Below are positions 17,401-22,752 of a DNA stretch of 26,168 bases, piece by piece. The position numbers were made by a program, and so were the translations under genes. The DNA comes from a virus. Location of the stretch: the IMG/VR virus record IMGVR_UViG_3300021368_001102, positions 1 through 26,168 of that record; one strand, 5' to 3'. A model generated the notes under the pieces. It was given only the letters and a program-made list of their open reading frames with translations. It made no database searches and was not told where the DNA came from. Within the stretch, counting starts at the first letter, position 1, and the number at the start of each line of letters is the position of its first letter.

Positions 17401-19739
17401 CCAGTTTTTAATCTCACCACAGAAGACTGCGAATCTAAGGGATCCTCGTATCCATATGGTCCATAGATAGGATTTCCATCATAAGCAAATCCTAGAATCT
17501 TAGAGTGACCTGATGGATTCTCATTTAATAGAGAATTTATATTGTCTCCTAGTTTATTTCTAAGTCTTCTTGGATTTGATAAAATACCATAAGTCAAGTT
17601 AGAACTAAATTTTTTGTTTAGTAAAGCACCACCATTAGGATCGATTTCTGCTGATGTGGTTTCTGTGTATCTGTTCTTATACCATTTTCTAATTTCTACG
17701 GTTGCTGCAGCATCTTTACCTACAGGAACAACAGTTGCTATCGTATCAGTGGCACTATAGTTAAAACCTGAGTTTGTAATATTAAATCCAATTATTCTTC
17801 CATTGCTAGAAATTAAAGTTTCAACTTCAGCAAATTTTCCTTTTCCTGAAAAATCTGTAAATTGTATAGTTGGAGGTGAAACATAATACTCACCAGCATC
17901 TTCGATTACTAGACTGGTTAATTTGCCTTGTGTTATGATGGGACGTACCTTACCTCCTCTACCAGATGTAATTACTATACTTGGCGTTCTTTGATAAGTC
18001 TGAGTCGTAAGAATTTCTATCTCACCAACAACATTTCCTGCTAATCTAGATATTGCTTTTGCTGATGAACCATTAACTAACACAACTGGTGGATTAACAT
18101 ATCCAGATCCTTTATTTGTGATAGTTACAGTTTGTATAGGACCGTATCTTACAAAAGAATCACTCTTAGTACCATATGCTAGTGTCCCATCAAGAAGAAC
18201 TCCAACATCGTAAAAATCAGTTTTATAGATTTCAGTATTTGATATTGGAGATTTTCTAATTAATTTTAAGTACTTATTATCTTCTAAACTGCCAGTTGCT
18301 GTAGTCCCATCTAGTATATTTGTTGATGGATAACCAGATGAACAAATATAAAAATATGTCTCGTCTTCAAATATAGCAGAAACATCTGCATTTGTAGTGT
18401 CTAACTGTGACTGCAGTAATGGAAGTGATGGTGCAGTAGGTCTTTGACGGTTTTGATTAGAAATCCATCTATAATCACCAGTTAGATCGGAATATACTAC
18501 AGTGTCTACGCTAGACTTTGCTGAAGGAGATTCTAGAATTTTATCACCAACAGATGAATAAGGTTGCTTGTTAGTTGGTAATAACTGATATATTACCGCA
18601 CTTACATGAAATTTAACTGAATCAATATTATATGGATTTTTATTGTAAATTTTAGTTCCAACTGGATAAGATGAAGTTCCAGTTCTGGATGAAATTTTAA
18701 ACTGATTTACATTTCTATCGTCAATAACTAATTCTTCATTTCCGACATATACTTTATTATCCTCTAATTTCCAAGACCTGGTAGAAACTACTTCGAGTGT
18801 AAAATTAGAAGTATCTGTTGATTGTATTTCTGAACGAGTTTCAGTAAGTCCATAATATGCAAAATTTCCGACAACTGAACTTCTATCAACAATTAACTTG
18901 GTTACATTACCGGGAAGAGTTTTTACATCTTCAACTACAAAAGATGCAAAAGGAGATTGCTGTACAATTTCTTTTCCAATCAGTGAACGTGGATCACCAG
19001 AGATTAAATCAATGATAATATCAAAACTGGAAATCCAATCAGACTCTGATGCTTTTGTAGTTTGCTTAGATGGTCTTCTAATAGACACATCCTCATTTTT
19101 TGGATCTTCTGATACTAAAGTGTTGAAGACAAATTTAATTGATTTCTCAGATCCTTTTGCTTTATAAAAATCTGTAATATTTTTAATTAAAGTTCGTTTA
19201 TCTACAGATTTTTTTAGATATTTGGTTGGGATTGATGCTAGATATTGAGACTCAAAACTTTTTAATATAGCAAATAAGAATAAATTGCTTATATTTTGTA
19301 CAACGGCACCAGAAGCATGAGTAGCAGTTGTAGTAGCAACATATTTTGTATTATTATACAGGTCACCTAAAGTAGTATTTCCGCTTACTCCTCTAAGAAC
19401 ACCTTCAAGGACGTTGCCATTTTTGTTAGAATAAAAACAAATTTCGTCATCTATTTTTACATACCCGTATTGTTGAGGAAAAGCAGATCCATCAACTAAT
19501 TCAATTTCTGTGTCGGTAGATGATAATGAAGATGCAAGAGTTGTATCTTCACTAAGAATATTTTTTGTGTAAAAATTAATGTCGTAGTACGAACTTATAT
19601 TAGATAAGATATCTAAAGGTTGACCCTGTATTTCTAAACTTTCGTAATATTTTTCGAGAAAATTTGAAAAGGCAGCATAATGAGTGGAGATAAACTCCGG
19701 TAATTGCCTTTCAATTAAACTGGATACCTTTACCGTCAT
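8457..19739 (-). CDS. 7: Giant gp7-like baseplate wedge protein, 3,760 aa
   Basis: Two blocks resemble the C-terminal part of T4 gp7 (1,032 aa) as I recall it. The first is DFYKAKGSEKSIKFVFNTL (about residues 190-208) followed by FDIIIDLISGDPRSLIGKEI; compare gp7 DFYSTKGIEASYKFLFKVLY. The second is VIRSKTPIDLWRELI then VVHPAGFELFGEVLI (about 1910-1945); compare gp7 KSNLPSSRWKSDVIRFVHPV. In T4 these lie close together; here about 1,700 residues separate them and another 1,800 follow. Added elements: FPxxG...DDEI modules (about 88-122, 1370-1408, 3302-3334), a YHYH-like domain (about 740-850), many GxGYxxPPxV beta repeats, NGVLQ-type repeats (near 2080, 2650 and 2745), a duplicated CxRDIGL helical domain (about 2120-2236 and 2366-2480) and a 63-aa acidic tandem repeat near the C-terminus. 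It follows gp6 directly. In T4, gp7 forms the wedge core with two gp6 copies. The gp7 assignment is from motifs plus gene order. Confidence 0.85.
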   Translation of the reverse strand: MTVKVSSLIERQLPEFISTHYAAFSNFLEKYYESLEIQGQPLDILSNISSYYDINFYTKNILSEDTTLASSLSSTDTEIELVDGSAFPQQYGYVKIDDEICFYSNKNGNVLEGVLRGVSGNTTLGDLYNNTKYVATTTATHASGAVVQNISNLFLFAILKSFESQYLASIPTKYLKKSVDKRTLIKNITDFYKAKGSEKSIKFVFNTLVSEDPKNEDVSIRRPSKQTTKASESDWISSFDIIIDLISGDPRSLIGKEIVQQSPFASFVVEDVKTLPGNVTKLIVDRSSVVGNFAYYGLTETRSEIQSTDTSNFTLEVVSTRSWKLEDNKVYVGNEELVIDDRNVNQFKISSRTGTSSYPVGTKIYNKNPYNIDSVKFHVSAVIYQLLPTNKQPYSSVGDKILESPSAKSSVDTVVYSDLTGDYRWISNQNRQRPTAPSLPLLQSQLDTTNADVSAIFEDETYFYICSSGYPSTNILDGTTATGSLEDNKYLKLIRKSPISNTEIYKTDFYDVGVLLDGTLAYGTKSDSFVRYGPIQTVTITNKGSGYVNPPVVLVNGSSAKAISRLAGNVVGEIEILTTQTYQRTPSIVITSGRGGKVRPIITQGKLTSLVIEDAGEYYVSPPTIQFTDFSGKGKFAEVETLISSNGRIIGFNITNSGFNYSATDTIATVVPVGKDAAATVEIRKWYKNRYTETTSAEIDPNGGALLNKKFSSNLTYGILSNPRRLRNKLGDNINSLLNENPSGHSKILGFAYDGNPIYGPYGYEDPLDSQSSVVRLKTGYAINTSRSNGPSTSIYPLGSFVDDYTWSPTVDSGKERLDRNNGRYCVTPEYPDGTYAYFVTVSAAGEPQYPYIIGENYYGVPVDSNYNSEISQTEIPRSSKFINFSEFLDNGKDFSATVSSIKSGTITSILVDSAQTNHNPGNKVFLDLNGTQGQDVKSEVASVFGADVDYLRSKKSAGIFTAASEVYLFDEFKLRQQNTGYESNIVGDVRFGTTIALENIQTQFSDTDLFDLVDPNTNAVVQVLNVVLDDNASFTANSQIILTNGQPGNEVAVGTILETTIRQNIVRIKVNSGDFDLGITDPSLFLRSSNLSDSTGVGIFSTRSLSKNIEIAIFDYNLAIAKTNSNHNLSVGDFVNISVNPDDVLTEKTYYVRKRLFQEVKLINQTLSARLFDTGIGKLTLLNGGLFRSTGTFNTTLGNATVEVVISEFDNFNKPSFVITNPGTGYTAGQRVKTQASAGSTGEGLFINIDEVDINGAIQSVSLSELGLGYQQNEVLEVVQTGGANASIQVSFEVYNSISDVTILDKGSDFAEGKILFFDADLVTDPQNPSELVFLTDFGVYMEPEFVFTARVDHSGLSKENTVLQVNNVENVSQDDLLLIDDEIVKVISVDYTEELITVERGQEGTKIVEHYNGAKISFYNFEYRFIPGQFIDQIGNDPILNPRVFSYDKETQILTLAWDNTGALPLPSPSTTESLGETSLIKDQSTESKEVILDTVSDKIFKLEFAEDAPTNEFLVNPNINIQNLYRYVFSTEHVSMTGTFLDFSPSTNYNLITLEKTVSDFTPGTAGAFVALKFGFGPALETNSYTETVTNNFSFYYYFIVAGGVDTNGSRLSITNDPLSGEKNLRFVTNNKFLYSVNTEPQENGTGDIVYTTTSNNATGLLNTISVTNSGFGFVDVPVVQGIECPTFREATATANVDNGSITSFNITSVGSDYINPVVIVEGGEKKGIFKPTVLNGTVISILVLSSGSGYANNPVVKIIEGSNNLYASSNNIGIPESITISNPGVLYSSDLSTVPSYTSTYTVLVSGIVGDEFANGSTVSQFDSNGNLTFRAIVSQYKQGTNLVKLTNLFGEISKKYPLNGTTILSILYTNYKPELKSFYDKNGRYASRKGILNDSNSKITDSYYYQDYSYVIRSKTPIDLWRELIKDVVHPAGFELFGEVLIEAKPAKIITSESQQSTPVAIFVNAGVKEAFTLTSSILLTERIVSCGNTNYQDGTGRVALLGSGAGATDYADDVYLVPEFNGFIDNITNQRRGTKTFTIYDKKTDLPVSPYDETAFVFSLNNVIQEPKVAYTVSGSTITFSEAPLGPRESEGQALVADSFIGKVFNYVEDSDSEKYFTKVRNIFQRGGIWLDAANQIHFNREFIIEETFGYITNKYPSTIFDTSKCKRDIGLIVDAYEHDLRFGGNSKTILSGESYFNAANELNFVNNELEETREAYFYAAKLCAAAIRNWDVAFIDDPNTLAPEFEVIVSASSDLITVPSTFGLVEGMYLSSGNQFPMDTRIIEIVDETNIRVSNNSFADITENGSIIFEIPAGEVILPPGGSTEIEFEYNGVNILTDASLIINNGITVIVESAVARLRQVRFSLSRINTGTFVDAANLIKVNRSYIIDETINYITTTFPSFTFPGLSEGSCRRDIGLVIDSVVFHLLYGGNNRIVDGAEKYFVANQLNYVVNELTETIAAYNFAFELMKDAIENPGAPFETVNYEVQPDVENPLNVCAQVKSTIDSFAGIYSDTLTNGPNLIQRSFTNPQRSGEYTNILTYSNYNILDDTDLLNSTEIDGVWFGAECANVISALYTLRLSLDSVLVNGTNFVEISLPDYFNGENTLFELYKDEGDILKTEINEDLLVFLNGVLQRPSAYSIVRSENELETDKIQFSSAPIWDQSDAQLLLNQGTALEYFHAFSIGPYDRRTVDTKKMASSAVFSIIDAETKRIIDPIFDDRYHLVFVNGVLQRNKIDYRINQTKIYFTEKLSYFEPDTGAPSISTVDIISFRGDQSTNILTGFNFLPNEFTAAAELELYYDPLEFDFFDVINTWYGGSYTNNTSLTVISANDKPVGTVISYERIADDDPYPGIRFRLELDSNPTTITSDEPIKFSRPYSNQPDLEFVFAIFINENLTFPGPETYVYGNIAVGDGFTVTVNETAIVVAADINLNFEVNENNERVLQRGTNPWLFDDPKKNTERRTLNRLTSKLLEGDEIRIDGEKNFRKVLGVPDNLITTQYNRGYHNADQHYGSIIVSPSDEIPPGAGIDIMPVLDSEGRVSRVITGKDNLLEALTKEQRNIGAGYRNNVYVDFIPVNGEGGGAYAKVDLWGGVVVGVSIINRGFGYTQPPIPVITRGFTINKSNRKASPSFNRIVNVNFNVNNLKIVGKEFTIVDPFGPNNVNIFVDLGESAQIVSQDISLFLESEFDVESLEPTFQIEPVTLFIPDSVVPIAPVIRRENLVSRFFDSVITAESPELLSPSSTGSRTIIFTDSFAGDFFGPFNPESFEQTQTIVDIDFVAGSTVLFVTNTSGFPSEGELQVGSEVVTYNGTLPDRFFITSREQRGTVSPAIHPVGTLVYLYLENQNINGIIREDIHTEIPEVFAPITASTEVNYITVPNLDVTQPEVQNDSQLSYFIEDELQTVSIESVRADINLTIQNTPRSVSPPEQESETRINVVLDILAEGGLDLSTTETPIFKFYESTADAEAFAVFDVEETNVTLFYEFDAALTLTEPESTSIIIDVDTVDPVTETILSVSLETTTIELTNFVPGGGEVATIAAAVVEPLTKFIDVDDNQVTIDVIDSVSELITVVEEPATPTPELEESVLDVSAITIQSEIEVLTSEVRGATLITVPEIEAREITKSEDVVSADDDNLDINVEFESTSVADTVSVEVTIDIIDSNITAQIDKGAELIIGPEIEAQEITKFPEDVVTLDNDNLDLDSVSEVTSGVDPVSAEVTVDSIDSNITVQIDQGSTDDFIETINTDEIGLN
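8514..8894 (-). repeat. Tandem 63-64-codon repeat at the 3' end of the giant gp7-like gene
   Basis: Two adjacent copies (about 8706-8894 and 8514-8705) encode residues about 3616-3678 and 3679-3742. Both read G-A-x-L-I-x-x-P-E-I-E-A-x-E-I-T-K, then DVV, then an acidic DNDNLD or DDDNLD turn, then VTxDxIDSNITxQID. Similarity is also clear at the DNA level, for example ctgtaatattactatct in both copies on the plus strand, so the duplication is fairly recent. Confidence 0.85.
12310..13375 (-). repeat. Duplicated helical CxRDIGL domain inside the giant gp7-like gene
   Basis: Two diverged copies of a domain of about 110 residues are encoded at about 13,035-13,375 and 12,310-12,650. Shared features in order are a DAAN...R.(Y/F)IIEET or IIDET helix, a C(K/R)RDIGL motif, a GGN turn, a (Y/N)F.A.(E/Q)LN(Y/F)V.NEL.ET helix and a closing AAKL or FEL helix. 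Segments like CRRDIGLVIDS followed by GGN recur, to my memory, in structural proteins of marine myoviruses, but I know no named function. Confidence 0.75.
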
Positions 19740-19743
19740 TTAC

Positions 19744-21534
19744 TTATTCTGCTTGTGCAAAAATTTTACTGTTGTTAATATCAACATCTAGGTATTGCTC
19801 TCTAAAAGCAAATACATCACGCTTCAGTGGTATAGTTCTAAGTTGTATAATATTATTTGATAATGTTCCACGAATGATTGTGAGATCATATAATTTTACT
19901 TCACCTGCTACATAATCAACTGTTCCAACATTAGGTTTTAGTATAATATCATCACCAGAACTACCTATCCTATATAGGACCATTATGCCATCCACATCTT
20001 TGATGTAGACTGTAAATCTTGGATATTCACTTACCACAAATCCTGTAGAAGAAACTGTAGGTCCATTACACTCCTTATCAAATTCATTTTGATAACATAC
20101 TTCGTAATATGTGGTTGTATTAAGTATTGGTTGAATATCTTTTCTCATTACAAAACTAGTCTCATTAGACTGAATTGAATCATCTGCAGCATCAATAACA
20201 CCATTCACTTTGCTGTATCTTAATTTACCAGAAAATTTCTCAGTTTCTGATAATTTAACATAAGACTCTAATGAATTTATTACTTTTGTGGTTATATCTT
20301 TAGATGTTAAATTTGTTTCTAATCTATTGTAAAATACGGTTGAATTTACTTCAACATACAAAATAGATGGATCAATAATTTTTGGAGTTACTGATCCTAC
20401 CATATATTGTTCTAATTCAGATTCAATTTCTCTTTTTCTTTGTGAAGTTAATTTTGCAGAATTTTTTGGTTTAATTACTAGTTTAACTACGCCATATTCA
20501 GGTGGTTGTTCTTCTTCTCCACCATATACAATAATATCAGATACGTTTGGATAAATTTTTGATATAATTGGTTTAAAATCTTCAGCAGTTACTGCTCGAT
20601 TTTGTGTTCCAAAATATTTTGGTGCAATAAATTTAATACTATCTGTGCTCTCAATCTCAGCACCACCATCTGATATTGAAGCATCCGATACAACTACAGT
20701 AGTGCTATATGTATTGTTGTCGTCATCGGATAATATACCATTAAATCTAAATGAAGAAACTCCATTAGATTCTGGACCTGCCGTAATTAAGTATGAAACT
20801 TCAATATAATTTCCTGTATCTAGTGCTGCACCAAATACACCATCTCCAAATATAATTTGATAATTTTCATCATCAATTTCTTCAATAAAATATACTTTAG
20901 ATTGTGAATCTATTTCTAATATATTTTGTGTACTCTTAAATTCAAACTTTGATGATGAATTTTGATTTTGATATACAACAACTCTAATGCTCGAACTGTC
21001 GATACCAATATTAGATAAAACAAATCTATTATCTGTACTAGAATCAAAGGTAAAATATTGCTTTATTAGAGTTCCTTCTGAGATTTCAACATCCTCAAAA
21101 GTTGCTACACCATTTGTTACAGGTACAGTTACATCATCAATAACAACATACTTGTAAACCGTATCATCAAAATTACTTAAAAATCCAGTGCCTTTTCGTA
21201 GAGTATAGCTTGCTGGTGGATTATTTGATGTGATAGTTGCAGTAAAATTAATTGTAGATTTTGGAGCAACTCTTGATCTAGGTCTATAACCTAACTGTTT
21301 GGCAATTCTAATTACATTGTCTCTTAATGTAGCAGAATCGATGAAAAACTCATTTGCTACTAAGTTTGTATTAAACGCTGTATAATAAGTATTATACGCC
21401 AATACATCAAGAATATTGCTTAATGCAGATCCTTCAAAATCATAGTCAGTAAATTCCGACTGAGATCTCAAATATGTCTTGAGACTTTCTTTAATTTCTA
21501 AGTAGTCTAAGTTAGCAATCTGAGAATATGGCAC
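19744..21534 (-). CDS. 6: gp6-like baseplate wedge subunit (baseplate J-like)
   Basis: This 596-aa protein (T4 gp6 is about 660 aa) has the gp6/baseplate-J hallmarks. FTDYDFEGSALSNILDVLAY (residues 28-47) matches the T4 gp6 FLDYDFEGSRLNVLCDLLAY segment. It continues with LRDNVIRIAKQLGYRPRS (70-87), a beta-rich middle with IIFGDGVFG (about 228-236), and NRAVTAEDFKPIISKIYP (about 312-329), typical of J-like proteins. In T4, gp6 dimers form the inner ring that holds the six wedges together and passes the contraction signal to the sheath. The start is GTG (21534), two bases after the gp25 stop, preceded by an AGAGAG stretch at good spacing; there is no nearby ATG alternative. The giant gp7-like gene begins four bases after its stop, so gp25, gp6 and gp7-like are one operon. 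Confidence 0.95.
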   Translation of the reverse strand: MPYSQIANLDYLEIKESLKTYLRSQSEFTDYDFEGSALSNILDVLAYNTYYTAFNTNLVANEFFIDSATLRDNVIRIAKQLGYRPRSRVAPKSTINFTATITSNNPPASYTLRKGTGFLSNFDDTVYKYVVIDDVTVPVTNGVATFEDVEISEGTLIKQYFTFDSSTDNRFVLSNIGIDSSSIRVVVYQNQNSSSKFEFKSTQNILEIDSQSKVYFIEEIDDENYQIIFGDGVFGAALDTGNYIEVSYLITAGPESNGVSSFRFNGILSDDDNNTYSTTVVVSDASISDGGAEIESTDSIKFIAPKYFGTQNRAVTAEDFKPIISKIYPNVSDIIVYGGEEEQPPEYGVVKLVIKPKNSAKLTSQRKREIESELEQYMVGSVTPKIIDPSILYVEVNSTVFYNRLETNLTSKDITTKVINSLESYVKLSETEKFSGKLRYSKVNGVIDAADDSIQSNETSFVMRKDIQPILNTTTYYEVCYQNEFDKECNGPTVSSTGFVVSEYPRFTVYIKDVDGIMVLYRIGSSGDDIILKPNVGTVDYVAGEVKLYDLTIIRGTLSNNIIQLRTIPLKRDVFAFREQYLDVDINNSKIFAQAE

Positions 21535-21535
21535 T

Positions 21536-21925
21536 TTATGGTCTCTCTAACAACAGGTTTAAATTCAAAGGTTCATCGTTTCTACCAATTACATAGAAGT
21601 CTAAACGAACATCAAATGCATTTGCTGCGAAATCAGCAACAACTTCAATTTTATCAATTGCTATTCTAGGTTCGTATCTACCTAAAACTTGTCTAATTTC
21701 TTGTGAAATTAAACCTGCAGTAGAACTAGAAAGAGGTTCAAATAATAAACTATTTAATCTTGTGCCTGAATCTGGATCAAATAATCTTTCACCCTCGACT
21801 GTATACAACAAATTAGCAACAGCTTGTTTAATTGCTGCCGTATCTTTCTTTGTTAACACATCACCAGTTATAGGGTGTGGTTTAAAAGAAATACTCAGAT
21901 CTTTAAATGTCTGAAACGTAGGCAC
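21536..21925 (-). CDS. 25: gp25-like baseplate wedge subunit
   Basis: This 129-aa protein is close in length to T4 gp25 (about 132 aa). It has the family's lysozyme-like-domain features: ISFKPHPITGDVLTKKD, AIKQAVANLLYT...GERLFDP near residues 31-51, and the RYEPRI motif (E85-P86-R87). The EPR motif of gp25/TssE proteins mediates contact with the sheath and gp6 when sheath assembly is nucleated. It is the first gene of the baseplate wedge operon, with a late-promoter-like CATAAATA 24 nt upstream of its ATG and gp6 starting two bases after its stop, exactly as in T4 order 25-6. Confidence 0.96.
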   Translation of the reverse strand: MPTFQTFKDLSISFKPHPITGDVLTKKDTAAIKQAVANLLYTVEGERLFDPDSGTRLNSLLFEPLSSSTAGLISQEIRQVLGRYEPRIAIDKIEVVADFAANAFDVRLDFYVIGRNDEPLNLNLLLERP

Positions 21926-21948
21926 AAGAATAGATTATGAGTTCTTTA

Positions 21949-22134
21949 TTATTTATGCCACCTTTCGACATAATCATCAAACCCATTTTTACCACCACAA
22001 TGCCTAGACATTCTATCTGCAGGAGGATTATTTCGCTTTGCGGCATTCAAATACTTGTCCGATGCTTGATCGGTAATCAATGTCATACCAGACTTGATGA
22101 ACTCTTCACTTTTATCTACTGGACTATTAGCCAT
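21949..22134 (-). CDS. Small hypothetical late protein, 61 aa
   Basis: The protein begins MANSPVDKSEEFIKSGMTLI and ends DDYVERWHK. I recognise no domain; it is hydrophilic with no membrane segment. It is likely real because it fills the gap between the 48-aa gene and gp25 and has a sensible start. The ATG lies one base after the U-tract of a strong hairpin (22142-22180), and the only Shine-Dalgarno-like sequence, GAGGGG, is in the 3' arm of that hairpin, so translation may be limited by the structure. Its TAA stop lies inside CATAAATA, the candidate late promoter of gp25. Function unknown. Confidence 0.65.
   Translation of the reverse strand: MANSPVDKSEEFIKSGMTLITDQASDKYLNAAKRNNPPADRMSRHCGGKNGFDDYVERWHK
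21950..21957 (-). promoter_or_regulatory. Late-promoter-like CATAAATA before gp25
   Basis: CATAAATA on the minus strand differs from the T4 late consensus at one position. It lies 24 nt before the gp25 ATG and overlaps the end of the 61-aa gene, whose TAA (21949-21951) uses its last bases. It would start the baseplate wedge transcript. Confidence 0.55.
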
Positions 22135-22135
22135 G

Positions 22136-22180
22136 AAAAAACCCCTCTAAAGGACTACATATGTAGAACTTTTAGAGAGG
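22136..22180 (-). terminator. Strong hairpin with U-tract directly before a start codon
   Basis: On the minus strand CCTCTCTAAAAG pairs with CCTTTAGAGGGG (12 positions, one wobble and one mismatch), with an inner CTAC/GTAG stem, followed by TTTTTT. This is the form of a Rho-independent terminator for the 48-aa gene and those before it. The six Ts end one base before the ATG of the 61-aa gene, so the element may instead act as an attenuator or a translation-limiting 5' hairpin. Confidence 0.7.
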
Positions 22181-22195
22181 TTTCTATCTCAGAAG

Positions 22196-22203
22196 TATTT
22201 ATC
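22196..22203 (-). promoter_or_regulatory. Late-promoter-like GATAAATA
   Basis: GATAAATA on the minus strand differs at one base from the T4 late consensus and contains the TAA stop of the 48-aa gene. A transcript started here would begin only a few bases before the 22142-22180 hairpin and lead into the 61-aa gene. Confidence 0.4.
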
Positions 22204-22345
22204 GCCCCTGTCCACGATAACGCTTACGCTTACCGTTACGAGAAGTGGCAGCATACTTCGTATGTTTTCCCATACCCTGTCGTGTTTTCTTGGGAGTAGA
22301 CTCAATCATCTTGTCGCCCATCAATCCAACTTTTGCTCTCGCCAT
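22199..22345 (-). CDS. Small very basic protein, 48 aa
   Basis: The frame runs from the ATG at 22345 to TAA at 22199 and encodes 48 residues beginning MARAKVGLMGDKMIESTPKK and ending RNGKRKRYRGQGR. Lys and Arg dominate and acidic residues are few, so nucleic-acid or polyanion binding is possible but is only inference. An AAGAGG Shine-Dalgarno sequence lies about five bases before the ATG, which supports expression. It sits between the 63-aa coiled-coil gene and the terminator-like hairpin. No family recognised. Confidence 0.75.
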   Translation of the reverse strand: MARAKVGLMGDKMIESTPKKTRQGMGKHTKYAATSRNGKRKRYRGQGR

Positions 22346-22380
22346 AATACCTCTTGGTTTACTTTGTCATTCTAACACCC

Positions 22381-22572
22381 CTAGGAGCGTCTGTCAAGTG
22401 CCTTGTGCAGATAATCAAGTGTCTGTGCCAAGGTTTCATACTCGCTGCTTCCTGGACGTTTATACATCAATTTAAATTGACTCTGTTTCTCCTCTACCTG
22501 CGCTATCCGTTTCTCCAAGGAATTCAGCCGTGCGACCATTTCCTGATACACTTTCTGTTCGTTTTGTTCCAT
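22381..22572 (-). CDS. Small coiled-coil protein, 63 aa
   Basis: From the ATG at 22572 the protein begins MEQNEQKVYQEMVARLNSLE and continues KRIAQVEEKQSQF, a clear heptad pattern predicting a coiled coil over residues about 5-35. It then has MYKRPGSSEYETLAQTLDYL and a basic end. A TTG at 22584 would add four residues but lacks a usable ribosome-binding site; GGAG lies 13 bases before the ATG. The first 101 bases overlap the preceding 84-aa frame in the other (+1) frame. Coding character in the overlap favours this frame. Function unknown; possibly a small chaperone or structural accessory. Confidence 0.75.
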   Translation of the reverse strand: MEQNEQKVYQEMVARLNSLEKRIAQVEEKQSQFKLMYKRPGSSEYETLAQTLDYLHKALDRRS

Positions 22573-22726
22573 AATTTGTTTCAATCTCCATTGGTGGCAT
22601 CATACCAGTCTTATAAAAATCTCCAGCGACACTTTCAATTGCATCGGCAAATTCATTAAAATCATCAAATCTTTGCTCTTTTAATGTACCATCTTTTGTT
22701 TTATAAGTGATCTTATGTTCTTCCAT
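22472..22726 (-). CDS. Small hypothetical late protein, 84 aa, overlapping the next gene
   Basis: The protein begins MEEHKITYKTKDGTLKEQRF and continues DDFNEFADAIESVAGDFYK, which looks like a normal small acidic protein. After about residue 52 it becomes a Gly/Thr/Glu/Ser-rich tail that lies entirely over the start of the 63-aa coiled-coil gene in another frame. The tail therefore looks like out-of-frame translation, and the true functional part is probably the first 50 or so residues. A perfect late promoter is 18 nt upstream, leaving a very short AT-rich leader with no Shine-Dalgarno sequence. No family recognised. Confidence 0.7.
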   Translation of the reverse strand: MEEHKITYKTKDGTLKEQRFDDFNEFADAIESVAGDFYKTGMMPPMEIETNYGTKRTESVSGNGRTAEFLGETDSAGRGETESI

Positions 22727-22744
22727 AATTAATTATAAAAAAAA

Positions 22745-22752
22745 TATTTATA
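22745..22752 (-). promoter_or_regulatory. T4-type late promoter (TATAAATA)
   Basis: A perfect TATAAATA on the minus strand, followed by a run of eight Ts, lies 18 nt before the ATG at 22726. The TAA stop of the PAAR gene (22748-22750) is inside the octamer. A separate TATAAT follows in the leader. Confidence 0.7.
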
